NCBI RefSeq assembly: GCF_030269925.1
Contig: NC_085116.1
Location: 9,796,001 to 9,860,000 of the forward strand
Direction of reading: 5' to 3'
Source of the DNA: Bombyx mori
Taxonomy: Eukaryota > Arthropoda > Insecta > Lepidoptera > Bombycidae
DNA: 64,000 nt
Below the pieces are notes generated by a model that was not told the origin of the DNA, did no database searches, and saw only the letters and a list, made by a program, of their open reading frames with translations. Numbering within the stretch: the stretch's first letter is position 1; each line of letters begins with the position of its first letter. The translations under genes were made by a program, and so were the position numbers. Shown here in pieces: positions 13,250 through 24,324 of this stretch.

Positions 13250-14105
13250 GCTTACTGAATTTGGCCTCTTTTTTTATTTTCGGATATTTATAATTATTTG
13301 TTCGTCGTTTGTTCGTTAATGCTCGAATGTAAAAATTGTTTGTTCGTCTTTTATTTATTTATAATTAATTAAATAAATGATCCCCCTAAAGTTGGTCTCT
13401 CTTACTAGATATATTTATTTTTATCGCTCAGATTAATTAATTTTGATCAATTATCGTTTGTTCGACGACTATTGGTGATTGTTCGATCATAAAAACAATG
13501 AAATTCCCAATTATTAATTATTTTATATCTAATAAGCATCACATTCATCAGCAAACCATCACCTCACGCCTACATTGCGCATGCGCCGGTTTTGTCAGTC
13601 AGCTGGCAATGGGCGTATTTACTAGCGTTTTGTTAACAATTAGGTTATACTGTCTAATTATTTCATAAGTAGATCAAAAAAATATTGAAAACTTCAACAA
13701 ACTTCAACAATACTTCAACAAAAAATGTCATTGAAGACAGCCAATTAGTCGTTAAAATACGATTAGCGCGGTTTTAATAAATTCATTTATTTTTAATGAT
13801 ATTGAATAATAACAAGCTTAAATAAATTTCAGTGATTTCTAATTATTCTAAGAATATTTTAGTACAACTTTCGTGTTAAAATGATACTATTCATTACAAT
13901 GCCATAGGAGATGGATATGATACTTATATTTTATAATAAAATTAATAATTCCTAAATTCATTACGTAGTTCAAAAAATGTAAATGTAATGCACACAAAAT
14001 CTGTTTTTGTTGAAATGATAATTATTTATAAGCTCAAGAAATATATTGCAGGGACATTTAGTAGAAATTCATTTAATAGGGAAGAAAAAACTACGTATAT
14101 ATTAA
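13250..14105 (+). repeat. Left arm of the fold-back element
   Basis: Uninterrupted arm. Diagnostic blocks found inverted on the right include GCGCATGCGCCGGTTTTGTC against GACAAAATCGGCGCATGCGC near 23950, AGTGATTTCTAATTATTCTA against 22232-22254, and GCAGGGACA against TGTCCCTGC at 15340. Confidence 0.8.
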
Positions 14106-14112
14106 ATGCTTT

Positions 14113-14916
14113 TGGGATGGCTTAAACAACGAAAGGAAGATTTTCCACCGAGCGGGTGATATTTGCTCGGTAGACCGACGGTCCGAATGTTATTGTTCGG
14201 AACTTGTACTTAAGCGAGCTTATCTTGAAAATATCGTAAACGAGATTCAAGCATCTGTCAAATATCTTGCGTTGTATGATGGCTACCCGCCACATCACTC
14301 CCCTCCGAGACTGGAGATCGTGTCATTTGGTGAGCGATGTCCGTACTGAGATTAGATTGCTAGGGCCAGTGCTGTTCGAAACCTGCGGTGAGTCGAGGCT
14401 GAGCTTGAATGCTACGTGAGTGTCGCCAGTGCTGCTCGAAGTTTGCGTTGAGTCGATACTGCGCTTGAATGCTGCGTGATCGTCACCAGTGCTGCCCAAA
14501 GTCTGCCGTGAGTCGAGACTGAACTTGAATGCTGTGCGTGTCGCCGGTAGTCCCATGTGATGCAGAGCTGCCACGCCGGAGATGTGTGATCCCAAGCGTT
14601 GATGATCCGGCCGTGGGTTGCGTTGAACTGTAGTGTCGTGATGAGGAAGTGAAGATACGTGCCGTAGAAACAGGAAGCGCGGTGAGTCGGCTGCGATGGT
14701 CCTGTTGAGGCTGCGATGCTGGATTGCTGTAGGACGACTGTCAATGACTTGCTTTTATCTGCGAAAATGCGGGAATTGTGGTAGCCGAAGTTCTTGATGC
14801 GCTGATGATGAAGTGTGAAGACTGCAATTGTTCCGTTGCAGGTCACCAGTTTGGGATGGCTTAAACGACGAAAGGAAGATTTTCCACCGAGCGGGTGATA
14901 TTTGCTCGGTAGACCG
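14113..14916. repeat. LTR-like direct repeats enclosing a 60-bp tandem triplet
   Basis: TTTGGGATGGCTTAAAC and the following 48 bases occur at 14113 and again at 14850. The first copy continues to about 14296, the second is cut at 14916. Between them, three 60-bp tandem units start at 14369, 14429 and 14489 (GTGCTG..CGAA..). The layout suggests a short LTR-type or composite retroelement relic. No protein domain was recognised, so the class is open. Confidence 0.5.
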
Positions 14917-15006
14917 ATCGCCCCGCGGCGTCACCCGCGGTACGACAATAAACGCGGGTTATCATAAAATTTAATGTTTCGAAGCGAAGCGAGGGCGGGT
15001 CGCTAG
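14917..15006 (+). mobile_element. 3' end of a Helitron, truncated
   Basis: CGCCCCGCGGCGTCACCCGC through GAGGGCGGGTCGCTAG, the same tail as the Helitron at 49490-49859. It ends CTAG followed by T. The 5' part is missing and its place is taken by the LTR-like repeat. Confidence 0.65.
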
Positions 15007-15008
15007 TA

Positions 15009-15293
15009 CCCTATAAACAGGATTTTATTTTAAAAAAACCTGAGTATGTGTCACCTAGCACTCAATTGCAGCTTCATGGAGTTTTTTATGTTTTAGAACT
15101 GCAATGAGTCATTTAATTGTGATTTTTAATGAGTAAAAAAATGTTATGTTCTTGTGTTATTTATCAATACAATTGATTCTGAATAAAAAAACAGCCTTGT
15201 AATAAATATCAATCAAGATACTTCTCGATAATAATAATTAAGTTAATATAGACGTAAAAAAATATTTTTTTAAATAAAATCCTGTTTATAGAG
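15009..15293. mobile_element. 285-bp MITE with TA target duplication
   Basis: Ends CCCTATAAACAGGATTTTAT and, inverted, CTCTATAAACAGGATTTTAT, flanked by TA at 15007-15008 and 15294-15295. There is no coding capacity. It sits directly next to a CTAG Helitron end. Confidence 0.75.
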
Positions 15294-16060
15294 TATATAT
15301 ACTAAGTTTATTCTTCCATATTAAATGAATTTCTCCTAACTGTCCCTGCAATATATTTCTTAAATCTAAAAATAATTATCATTTCAACAAAAACAGATTT
15401 TGTGTGCGTTACATTTACATTTTTTGAACTACGTAATTAATTTAGGAATTATTAATTTTATCAATACATAATCGTAACTGGTCGCTGTCTGTACAAGGAA
15501 GATATCTCAGGAAAACTGTTATAGGGGGCTTTATGAACGCAATAGAAACCAAAAAAATGATTTTTAGAATTTTTGTCTGTTTATCTCTTTGTCTGTGCGT
15601 TTGTGCACGCTAATCTCAGAAACAGCTCTGCCGATTTAAATTTGGTTTTCACTAGTTAATGTGGTAAGCTTTACTTAACATTTAGTGTTTGTTTCATGTC
15701 AATCGGTTCATAAATAAAAAAGTTTTGCCAATTTAAAGATTCACGTAGCTGGGCGTTTGTAGATTGTTTACGTCTGTGCAGCCGCGCGGGTATACAAAGC
15801 GCGCCGATGCCACGCCTTCTTCTGCTTCCTTGACGAACCCGTCGCTTGCGACGAAGGGCTCGATGAATAAATTAACCCATAGGCACGTTTGTTTTCTATA
15901 GTTAAAAGATTAGGTTGACACGACTTCATAGTTATTAATAATTAAAAAACTGTAATAAAGTTAAATCGTATAATAATCTGTAAGTATTTATAATTTAGTT
16001 TTATGATAAGTACGTGTTTACCAAACAATGTTGTGTTAGTAGGGACTATTTATTGTAAGA

Positions 16061-16420
16061 ATGCCTCGAAAAAGATCCAACCTCTCCCAGTGCAGCAGCA
16101 ATGCTAAAAGGATGAAATTAGTTCGATCACAGGAATCTGAAGCAGGTCATGAGGCAATGCTCACTAGATCTCAGGAACGTCAGGCGAGGTTTCGTGTTAG
16201 AGAAACTTCGGCTCAGCGAGAATCTCGATTGAGTTCACATTGTTCTCAAAAAAAGACCACTCGAATTAGGGTGAACAGGGAACAGCGTGACGCAAGCTTG
16301 TCCATCGATCGTGAATCTTATACACTATCGCGTGAGTCTGAGACTTTCACTGATAGGGAATCCCGCCTGAGCTCCTTAGAGGGTTTGGACAGCAAATGCC
16401 CGGTTTTAGGAGACACTTGA
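16061..16420 (+). pseudogene. N-terminal remnant of a Helitron Rep/helicase protein
   Basis: 119 codons starting MPRKRSNLSQCSSNAKRMK, then Arg/Glu/Ser-rich repeats of the form RESRLSS and TDRES. Lepidopteran autonomous Helitrons begin their Rep/helicase with such an arginine- and glutamate-rich region. It ends at TGA in the first 138-bp repeat. No HUH nuclease motif or helicase core follows, so this is not a working transposase. Confidence 0.6.
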
Positions 16421-16870
16421 AGAACGAGAAACACGTCTCACTGCCGATCGCGAGGCACATGCACTATCGCTTGAGTCTGAGACCTTTACTAATAGGGAAA
16501 TTCATCTGAGCTTTCAGAGGGCTTGGAGAGCAATTACCTGGTCTCAGGAGACACTTGGAGAACGAGAAGCACGTCTCTCTGCCGATTGCGAGGCTCATGC
16601 ACTATCGCTTGAGTCTGAGACCTTTACTGATAGGGAAATCCGTCTGAGCTCTCAGAGGGTTCGGACAGCAAATGCCCAGTCTCAGGAGAGACTTGCAGAA
16701 TGAGAAGCACGTCTCACTGCCGATCGCGAGGCCCATGCACTATCGCTTGAGTCTGAGACCTTTACTGATAGGGAAATCCGTCTGAGCTCTCAGAGGGTTC
16801 GGACAGCAAAAGCTTGCCCGGTTTTGGGAGACACTAAAAGAACAGGAAGCACAACTCACTACCGATCGCG
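16382..16870 (+). repeat. 138-bp tandem repeat, about 3.5 copies
   Basis: Units start at 16382, 16520, 16658 and 16796 with GGTTCGGACAGCAAATGCC or a variant. Spacing is exactly 138 in each case, equal to 46 codons. Copies 2 and 3 are most alike. The repeats expand the RES/DRE-rich coding region of the Helitron protein. Confidence 0.9.
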
Positions 16871-17450
16871 TTTCCAGTGAGCCTATGCTTCGTGATGATA
16901 ATAAAGGTCAGACGCTAAAAGTTGTGGGTGTAGATATAAGTGTTAACTGCTTTTCACATAGTCAACTCGGTCACACGGTTATGTAGCTCTGTCACATGTT
17001 AGCAATCCTAGCAACCTGTATGCTTTGATCTCCGATGGCTATACGTCTATGTCGTATATAGAGAAGCAGAACTTTAAATTAGATTTATCTAAATACCCAA
17101 ATGACGGTGCTTATATACCAAAATATATGTCTGCTGCCCAAAGTCGCTATTCCACGCGGACGGAGTCGCGGGCACAGCTAGTTATAAAATACAAGTATCA
17201 TAACCATCTCTTTTTTTTATGATTGAATTTTTACTGGTGGCCCGGAGGCCTTTCCAGTTTCACCAGGACAGGTAGGTGGGCGAGCAATGGCTCAGCCAGG
17301 AGGGGTGGGATTTGCTAACAGCTACCCTAGCGCCTCCGAAGGAGACCTAACAGCTCAAGAGCAGCTGCTTCGCGAATGAATCTACTACCGAATCGGAATC
17401 GCGACCCGCTGAGAAGATCCGGCGAGAAACTCAGCGAGCTGATTCATGGG

Positions 17451-20340
17451 TTAGGTTGCATGGCGAACTCTTTGTCGAGTTCGACGAGTACGGTTACCGG
17501 GGTCCCTAAGCCTGCTCCTAGTGTTAGAGCTGAAGGCGTCTAATGCAAAGGTTATTGGATCTGATGGATCCGTAAGGACGTGTTTAAGGCGTCGACGGTG
17601 ACTGGCTGCTGCGTGATCAGGATTCGGGGAGTAGTCAACGGCGGCAACGATAAGGCGATTATCATGACGCATAGCCTTAGCGAAGTACCGTTCCGACGCT
17701 GATTTCATGTATTTCTGGATAGACTCGAGGCCCAGGTCGTCGTGCAGGTCAACGTTCCTCACGAACCACGGAGCTCCGACGGCTAACCTGCAAAAGCGAG
17801 ATTGTAGAGATTGGAATGTGTCTATGTGTGTGCGGGCCGCGTGAGCGAACACCACACTCGCGTAAGTCATGACGGGCCTTATGCATGCAAGTTTTGTAAA
17901 GTGTCACCTTGTTCCGAAGGGACATTTTACTTCGCTTACAGATCATGGGGTAGAGTCTACCGAGAATAAACGCGGCACGGTCACGGACTGATTTTATATG
18001 CGGGCGGAATGTCATCGATGCATCCAGGGTAACGCCCAGGTACTTGACCTTCCTAGCCTAGGGTATGGGTTGTCTAAAGAGAGTAATTGGGGGTGTGAGA
18101 TTCCTCCTCCTAATCCGGGAGGAAATCCGTGTGGAGCTTCCCCTCTGAAATAGCACCGCAGTACTTTTCGCTGGGTTGATGTCTATGCGCCATTTTCGGA
18201 ACCACTGTCCTAGGGCTATGGCTGCGCTCTGAAGCTTCTTCGTGATTAGGGACTTGTTTCTACTGGAATAGTAAACAGTCGTGTCGTCGGCGAATAAAGC
18301 TAACTGGGTCGGCGGCGACCGGGGAATATCGTTGACGAATAAGCTAAACAGGCGGGGTGAAAGAACAGAGCCTTGCGGGACTCCAGCTGTGAGAGGTCGT
18401 GGGGAGGAGCGGGTTCCCTCGACTCGATATCGAAAAGAGCGGTTCGACAAGAAGTCCCGTATGATGAGCACGAGACTATCCGGCACGCCCATGTTGAATA
18501 GTTTGAAAATGAAACCGTTGTGCCAGACTTTGTCGAACGCTTTTGCGACGTCGAAGAAGAGAGCTCCCGTGTATAACGGTTTTGGTCGATTTAGCCCCAC
18601 AAAAATGTGCTCCGTGAGGCGGTGCACCTGTTGAACGCATGAGTGATTTGTACGGAATCCGAATTGTTCATCGATGAGAATACCCTTGGATGAGACGAAG
18701 TCTCTGAGGCGTTTGTAGAGCAGACGCTCATACAGTTTGCCTAGAGACATGAGGAGGCTAATCGGGCGGTAGCTCGTCGGATGATTTTTTGGTTTACCGG
18801 GTTTATGTATGCCGATAACGTCCGCTTCTTTCCACACTGCGGGAAAGATACAGTTCGCCATAGCGGCATTGAAAATAGATGCCAACATCACGATGAGTTG
18901 GACGGGTAGGAGTTTAATAACGCGGTTGGATATACCGTCGGAACCGGGAGCCTTGCGAGGACGTAGGTCTTTGATCAAGTCTTTAACTTCCATCGGGGTG
19001 ACGGGTGGTAACGCATCCGAGGGTGGCAAGGAGACTCTGCGTTCTACCTCACTGTCTACTAATTCTACATGAACAGGGTCCACGGATTGAGTGCTGGGCG
19101 TGCACTGGGCTTGCAATGTATCAGCCAGCAGCTCTGCTTTTTCGTCATCATCGAACGCCGCGAGTCGGCCTGAGGGGCCTACGAGGGGGGGGGGGCGTAG
19201 TTACTACCGTATCAGATTTGAGAGTACGAGCTAAGCGGTAGTAAGACCTTTGGGAGGGCGCGAGTCCTTCTAAGAAATCAGACCATCTGGCATCTCGGAC
19301 TTCGGCGATGCGAGACTTTACGTCGCGTAGTAAGGCACGCATTCGAATACGATTATCCACGGTAGGATACCTATCGTAGGCGCGTATCGAGGCATTCTTA
19401 GCTCTAAGGAGTTCCCTAATATCGTCGGGCAATTTGAAGCGGTAAAGGAAGTCCTCCGCTACAACTTGTTTCGATGACCTATCTAATGTCGAGGTGATGT
19501 GTGACGTTAAGATGTCTATGGCTTCAACGGTGTCTTGAGGAGACGGGGTAGAGTCCGGGCTAAACGGGAGCGATGGTGGATCAGATTCAGCCAGGCTGAT
19601 GCCCAGCGTGTGCCAATCCACTACAGTCCTCGTGACGAGAACGGAATCGGGAGCGCGACCGAGCTTCATAACGACGGGACGGTGGTCTGAGTCTAACTCT
19701 GAAACTACTTCGATCGAGTGTAGGCGCAGAGATACGTTTTTTAATAACGCTATGTCGAGTATATCCGGGCGATGCGCGATATTTAGCGGGTAGTGAGTCG
19801 GGGTTAGCGGAACGACGATATCGAAGGCGAGATCATCGACTAACGCGTCAAGCCGCCTACCATTCGGAGTTGTGGTGTGTGAGTTCCACCTGATGTGTTT
19901 ACAATTTAGGTCGCCCGCCAGATGACAGAGCTTCTCATGTCGAGCAGCGCCTCGATATCACTGCTTAGAACGATCTTATCCGGTGGAAGATAAACGGACG
20001 CGATAACGACCGGCGCGTGTCCCGTCAGTGAGATTCGGCACACTGATGCTTCGATATTAGCGAGCCCGGGAGGATCGAGCGGGACGCAATGCAGGGCTCT
20101 TCTATAGTAAATGACGGTACCACCACCACGAGCAGAGAGCCTGTCGTTCCTGACCATATTATAGTTCGCGATTTTAGGGTCACGGCGCGCGGGCTTAATT
20201 AGGGTCTCCTGCACTAAAAAGATATCAATTTGATGGTCACGCAAAATGTCAGAAACCTGATCACGTTGATTTGCGAGACCGTAAGCGTTAAAAAATCCTA
20301 TCGTTACGGATAGGGGCTTTATTCTACTTATATACGCCAT
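17451..20340 (-). pseudogene. LINE ORF2 (endonuclease and reverse transcriptase), disrupted
   Basis: It starts at MAYISRIKPLSVTIGFFN (20340). The apurinic-type endonuclease shows VQETLIKP and GGGTVIYYR, then after a frameshift near 19910 DLNCKHIRWN and DSDHRPVV. A run of ten G (about 19187-19196, plus strand) breaks the frame again. The reverse transcriptase (19116-18058) has APGSDGIS, FFDVAKAFDKVWH, GVPQGSVLSP and the catalytic FADD. A stop near 18060 and a frameshift near 17880 interrupt the C-terminal part, which ends at 17451. At least four lesions mean it cannot make full protein. Confidence 0.85.
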
Positions 20341-20343
20341 TGA

Positions 20344-22065
20344 TTACCGGCGGAGTGAGGGGAGGACGTACGTATTTAATGACGCGTATACGTCGGCGTA
20401 TTCCTGCACAACGGCGATAAAGTGTTGTGCAGTGGAGGCAGCGCGAATGGCGTCGCCCAAAGCGTTAACGCACTCAAAGTTGATCGACTGAAAGAAGTCG
20501 ATCGCTAAAGCGAGATTGTCGGACGCGGTCGGAGGGCAAGTCGCGGGAGTGGGACGAGTCGCGGGGGCAGGATGAATCGCGGAGGAGGGAGTTGTAGCCG
20601 TGTTCGTGTACGGCAGCGGTTTCGCCCAGGCCGAGACACTGGGCACCGGCGCCGGAACGAACGCTGGCTTAGCCTGCGACACAGAGGGTGCCGAGGCTTT
20701 GATGTCTTATTTTAGGGGCTCGTGGTTTTTTTAATTTTTTTTTATTGCCTTTGTAGGCAGACGACCATACGGCCCACCTGATGGTGAGTGGTTACCGTCG
20801 CCCATGGACTTCAGCAATGCCAGGGGCAGAGCCAAGCTGCTGCCTACCGCAAATTCGGTAATTCGCGGGGTGAGCCTGTGTTCGACACAGGACGCAGCTA
20901 GGCGGTTCCGTCACGGTTTTTTGGTCGCGAGCGCAGAGGGCCGTGGCGTAATCGCCCAAACACTTATTACATCGGGGGCGTGCGTGATAGTTACGGGAAG
21001 AGTGCCCGTACAGTTGACAGTTATGGCACTGGCTAGGAGTGCCTTTTTTATGGGGGGCTTCGACGGCGATACCGGAGAGCCTACAGACGGTCTGTGTGTT
21101 GAAGATTTTCTTACCCTCGGGAGTAGGCTGGAGGGCGACTAGAACTAGACTAGAACTAGAACTAGATATGGCTCCCTACCGCGACCGGTGTGCATACGGT
21201 GCACAGAATTCACTGGTAAGCCCTCTTCTAACAGATCGGCCTTGACGAGCTCTACATCTAACTCTTTAGGGATTCCGCGTATTACAACGCGGAGTTCGCG
21301 CTCCTCCTGGAGCGTATACGCATGGAAACTTATACGCTTCTTACGGAGGTAAGAAGAGAGGGTCCTATGGTCGTCGGGTGTTTGAACCTTAATTTGAATG
21401 CCGTTCACGAGGTTACGGGCATTCGTGAAATTAATATTTTTGGCCTTAAGGGCCAGGCAAACTCGATTCCAAGCTGCCTTCTCCTGAAGGATAACCGGGG
21501 GAAGGGTCTGGCTTTTATTTTGTGCCACCGGACGCGGCGACGGAGTGGCACGGGCTGGGGGCGCAACGGGAGTCTGAGGGCGGGGGCGCGACGCGTTCGC
21601 GGCTTTGCTAATTTTAGCGGCCGCGGGAGCTCGAGACTCCGCGGCACGCTTCTTACCCTTCTGTACCAGGGTGAATCCATCCGTCGATGAGGCTGGGGCG
21701 AGGTCGACCTCCATGTCCGAGTCAGAGTCGGAGCACGAGGAGGCGGGCGCAGGCGACCTACGAGCAAGTGTAGGTGTTTTAGAGGGCGCGACGGAGGCCG
21801 CGGATGATCGCTCAGCAGAAACGATGGTCACGGCGGACGACGCAGTAGCTTTACTCGCCAGTATAGGCGACACGGGAGCGGCAGGCACGACGGAGGCTGC
21901 GGCGCTCGATGCAGAAGCTTTGCACGCAGGTACAGGCGACGCAGGAGCAGCGAGCGCGGCGGAGTCCTCGAGAGGGCTCGCAGTGTGATTGGCCTTGAAG
22001 GCCAGAAACTCTGAGGCGAGCTGTGGGTGGCGAAGTCGGAGGAATTCCGCGAATACAGCGTCCAT
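20344..22065 (-). pseudogene. LINE ORF1 (gag), disrupted
   Basis: ATG at 22065-22063 (MDAVFAEFLRLRHPQL). An Ala/Pro/Ser-rich region with an acidic SCSDSDSDMEVD patch is followed by a conserved gag block (AWNRVCLALKAKNINF, then VVIRGIPKELDV). The frame breaks at a (CTAGAA)n run near 21130-21165. Cysteine-knuckle codons follow in another frame (about 20870-21080), then a family-B fragment splits the gene at 20729-20862. The C-terminal part resumes at 20682-20344. Gag packages element RNA. Confidence 0.75.
20729..20862 (-). repeat. Family-B repeat nested in LINE ORF1
   Basis: T-rich start, then GGCAGACGACCATACGGCCC through CAATGCCAGGGGCAGAGCC. The same blocks occur at 27385-27456 and 50488-50602. 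The orientation of the A-rich end suggests 3'-truncated retroposition on the minus strand. Confidence 0.7.
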
Positions 22066-22605
22066 GATCGCTGAGTGCCCAGGTGGGGCGGCCCCGGGTC
22101 TTGAAAACACTCGCCTTGCGGCGAGGCCCCAACTTCTCGGACCTGAGCGGTCCTATTGAACACAGGAACCATCTCCTATTGCATGGTAATGAATAGTATC
22201 ATTTTAACACGAAAGTTGTACTCCTAAAATATTCTTAGAATAATTAGAAATCACTGAAAGGGGATGGCCCATTTTAGGCCCAAAACGGACAATAGATTAT
22301 AGAAAAAATACTTAGTGCATTAATTTTGTCATAAATAAATATGCATTTACTTTCTTGCAAATAAGCGCCACTATAGTTTACATTAAGTAGTTTAAAAAAA
22401 GTAACTCTATTGAAAAAACAAGGATTTTTATTTTTGCGGGAAAAATATTGCCAGCTTCAAAACCTTTTACGTATGAAGTAAATATTTTGAGTATATAAAT
22501 AAAACATATAAATAAATCATTTTAAGTATTATCATTAATCAATCGATTTTAATGGATTTTATGCACATAAAATAACATCGAAGACATACCCATTGGATTT
22601 TTACC

Positions 22606-22747
22606 TGTAACTATACTTGAGACCTTAGAACTTATATCTCAAGGTGGGTGGCGCATTTACGTTGTAGATGTATGTGGGCTCAAGTAACCACTTAGCAACA
22701 CCAGGATGGCTGTGAGCTAGTCCACCCATCTAAGCAATAAAAAAAAC
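22606..22747 (+). repeat. Family-A SINE 3' part inside Spy-like copy 1
   Basis: ACTTGAGACCTTAGAACTTA through TAAGCAATAAAAAA. The matching piece is at the same internal place in the second Spy-like copy, so it was carried by the element before both inserted. Confidence 0.85.
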
Positions 22748-23093
22748 TTTACTAGTATTGTTATTTAAATATGTACAACAAAAACAAAAACATAAAAAAT
22801 AATGTGTACTCGTAAAAAAAAGATTAAGATATAAATCAATTATCGGTTATTTAAAAAAATAATCGATAGATGAATTTCATGTAATTATTTTTCTTTATAC
22901 TGTCAACACTGAATTTAATCTGACTGACTGACACTTCGCTTGCTGCTTGTGGTGTTGTGCTTGCGTACAAAATGGATGTGTTTTGATTTTTCTTCGATTT
23001 ATTTTACTTTTATCAATAACGTTTCATACTACGACTAAAAAACATTGTGTGAATTGTGGTTTTACCCTGACCGAGATTTTAAACCGTGTATAT

Positions 23094-23369
23094 GAGTCGT
23101 CTATTATCAAAGGTGGCAATCTGTGCATTTGGACAAAAAAAATATATTGATATGTCAATACAGATTGATTTGAATATAATCGTCTCCTTCAAAGAATACG
23201 GTTCAAAACCTGCATTAAATAAAGGTTAATAGTTAACCTGTTATTTATCTAAGATGTCGTTCCGAAGAGTTTTGTGATTGCCAATGGAATACAAAGTCAA
23301 TAATTCGTTTTTCTGATTTACCAATCATTGTCCAAAAGTCAGATTGCCGGCTTTGATAATAGTCGACTC
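23094..23369. mobile_element. 276-bp MITE with 30-bp inverted ends and ATAT duplication
   Basis: Ends GAGTCGTCTATTATCAAAGG... and, inverted, GAGTCGACTATTATCAAAGC..., 27 of 30 bases alike. ATAT flanks both sides (23090-23093, 23370-23373). The second Spy-like copy at the equivalent place reads GTGTATATGCTCTCC with no insert, a direct empty site. Confidence 0.85.
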
Positions 23370-24324
23370 ATATGCTCTCCTTTGCTATTTTTAGATGATA
23401 CTAATAATTGTGTATGAAGATGAAGAAAATATAGATATTTAAAGAATTAAGTGTGTTTTTATACCCTATTGGATAAAAATACATTAGGAACATCTTAAAC
23501 ATTAAGAAAAGAAAAGTTCTTGAAGTATCTCACAATCCGACACTTATTTATATAGAAAATTAACCTCAAAACGAATTTTTATTTTTATTATATTTTTTAT
23601 AATAGTGGCGTCAATTTCAATATATTTTTTAGATATCCAATACATTTAAGAATTTGAATCAGTACATTTTTATAGTAATATTTGATGTCCATCTTGGGCC
23701 TAGCACACTATGGAGAGTGGGCAATCCCCTTTATTTAGCTTGTTAATATTCAATATCATTAAAAATAACTGAATTTATTAAAACCGCGGTAATTGTACTT
23801 TAACGACTAATTGGCTGTGTTCACTGACATTTTTTTGTTGAAGTATTGTTAAAGTTTTCAATATGTTTTTGATCTACATAAGAAATAATTAGACAGTATA
23901 AACGTACTTATTAACAAAACGCTAGTAAATACGGCCATTGCCAGCTGACTGACAAAATCGGCGCATGCGCAATGTAGGCCTGAGGTGATGGTTTGCTGAT
24001 GAATGTGATGCTTAGTAGATATAAAATAATTAATAATTGGGGATTTAATTGTTTTTATGATCGAACAATCACCAATAGTCGTCGAAAAAACGATAATTGA
24101 TCAAAATAAAGGTAATATAATAAAGATAAAGATAATAAAATAAAGATACCTAGTAAGGGGGGCTAACTTAACGGTGATCATTTGTTTAATTAATTATAAA
24201 TAAATAAAATACGAACAAACAATTTTTACATTCAAACATTAACGAACAAACGACGAAGAAATAATAAAAAATAAAAAATCCGAAAACCTAAAAAAACGTG
24301 AGCTAAATTCATTGAGCCACTATG

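Larger units (their letters stand above)
15461..17181 (+). mobile_element. Internally deleted Helitron
   Basis: Starts TC after A (15460) and ends CTAG (17178-17181) before T. A 3' hairpin CGCGGAC / GTCGCG (17155-17170) stands 8 bases from the end. The empty site is readable: the flanks join to TTTTA|TTATAAAAT, matching the left arm of the fold-back element, with no duplication. It carries a Bm1 piece near 15826-15893, an ORF at 16061, a 138-bp tandem repeat, and the far C-terminal part of a helicase (about 16900-17080: VGVDISVNCFSHSQL, then SNPSNLYALI with a stop between). The Rep and most of the helicase are gone. Confidence 0.9.
17211..22166 (-). mobile_element. Nearly full-length jockey-like LINE with 9-bp target duplication
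   Basis: AACCATCTC occurs at 17202-17210 and 22167-22175. The 3' end is A-rich (TTTTTTTT at 17211-17218 on the plus strand) and the 5' end lies 101 bases before the ORF1 start. ORF1 (gag) and ORF2 (endonuclease plus reverse transcriptase) are in jockey order. Length is 4956 bp including a nested repeat at 20729-20862. Frameshifts in both ORFs make it non-autonomous. Its 3' UTR is shared by fragments at 57768 and 62540 and resembles the core of Bm1. Confidence 0.9.
22260..23729. mobile_element. Spy-like DNA element, copy 1 (no target duplication)
   Basis: Ends GGGGATGGCCCA and, inverted, GGGGATTGCCCA, with further inverted similarity (TAGGCCCAA..GGACA). The left flank ends AAA and the right begins TTT. 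The fold-back arm supplies the empty site ACTGAAATTTATTT, so insertion split AAA^TTT without duplicating it, the rule described for Spy transposons. No transposase ORF was found. It holds a family-A SINE piece (22606-22747) and a 276-bp MITE (23094-23369). Confidence 0.75.
13250..24324. mobile_element. Composite fold-back element with about 850-bp arms and nested insertions
   Basis: The left arm, 13250-14105, reappears inverted in pieces at 15296-15460, 17182-17210, 22167-22259 and 23730-24324. The breaks are explained by a Helitron (15461-17181), a LINE (17211-22166) and a Spy-like element (22260-23729). Joining across each insertion restores continuity with the left arm at base level. Outer ends share TGGCT.A.TGAATTT.GC; no target duplication was seen outside them. 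The centre (14106-15295) is itself repeat sequence, so the original may have been an almost perfect long hairpin. No transposase was seen. Confidence 0.75.

Noticed and set aside
14323..14846. Two minus-strand ORFs of 90 and 144 codons
   Set aside because: They are produced by the 60-bp tandem repeat in repeat DNA and have no recognisable domain.
16382..16870. CRISPR-like regular repeats
   Set aside because: Units are head-to-tail 138-bp tandem copies without unique spacers, in a eukaryotic Helitron.
18281..21988. Plus-strand ORFs opposite the LINE
   Set aside because: Antisense shadows of gag and reverse transcriptase in GC-rich DNA.
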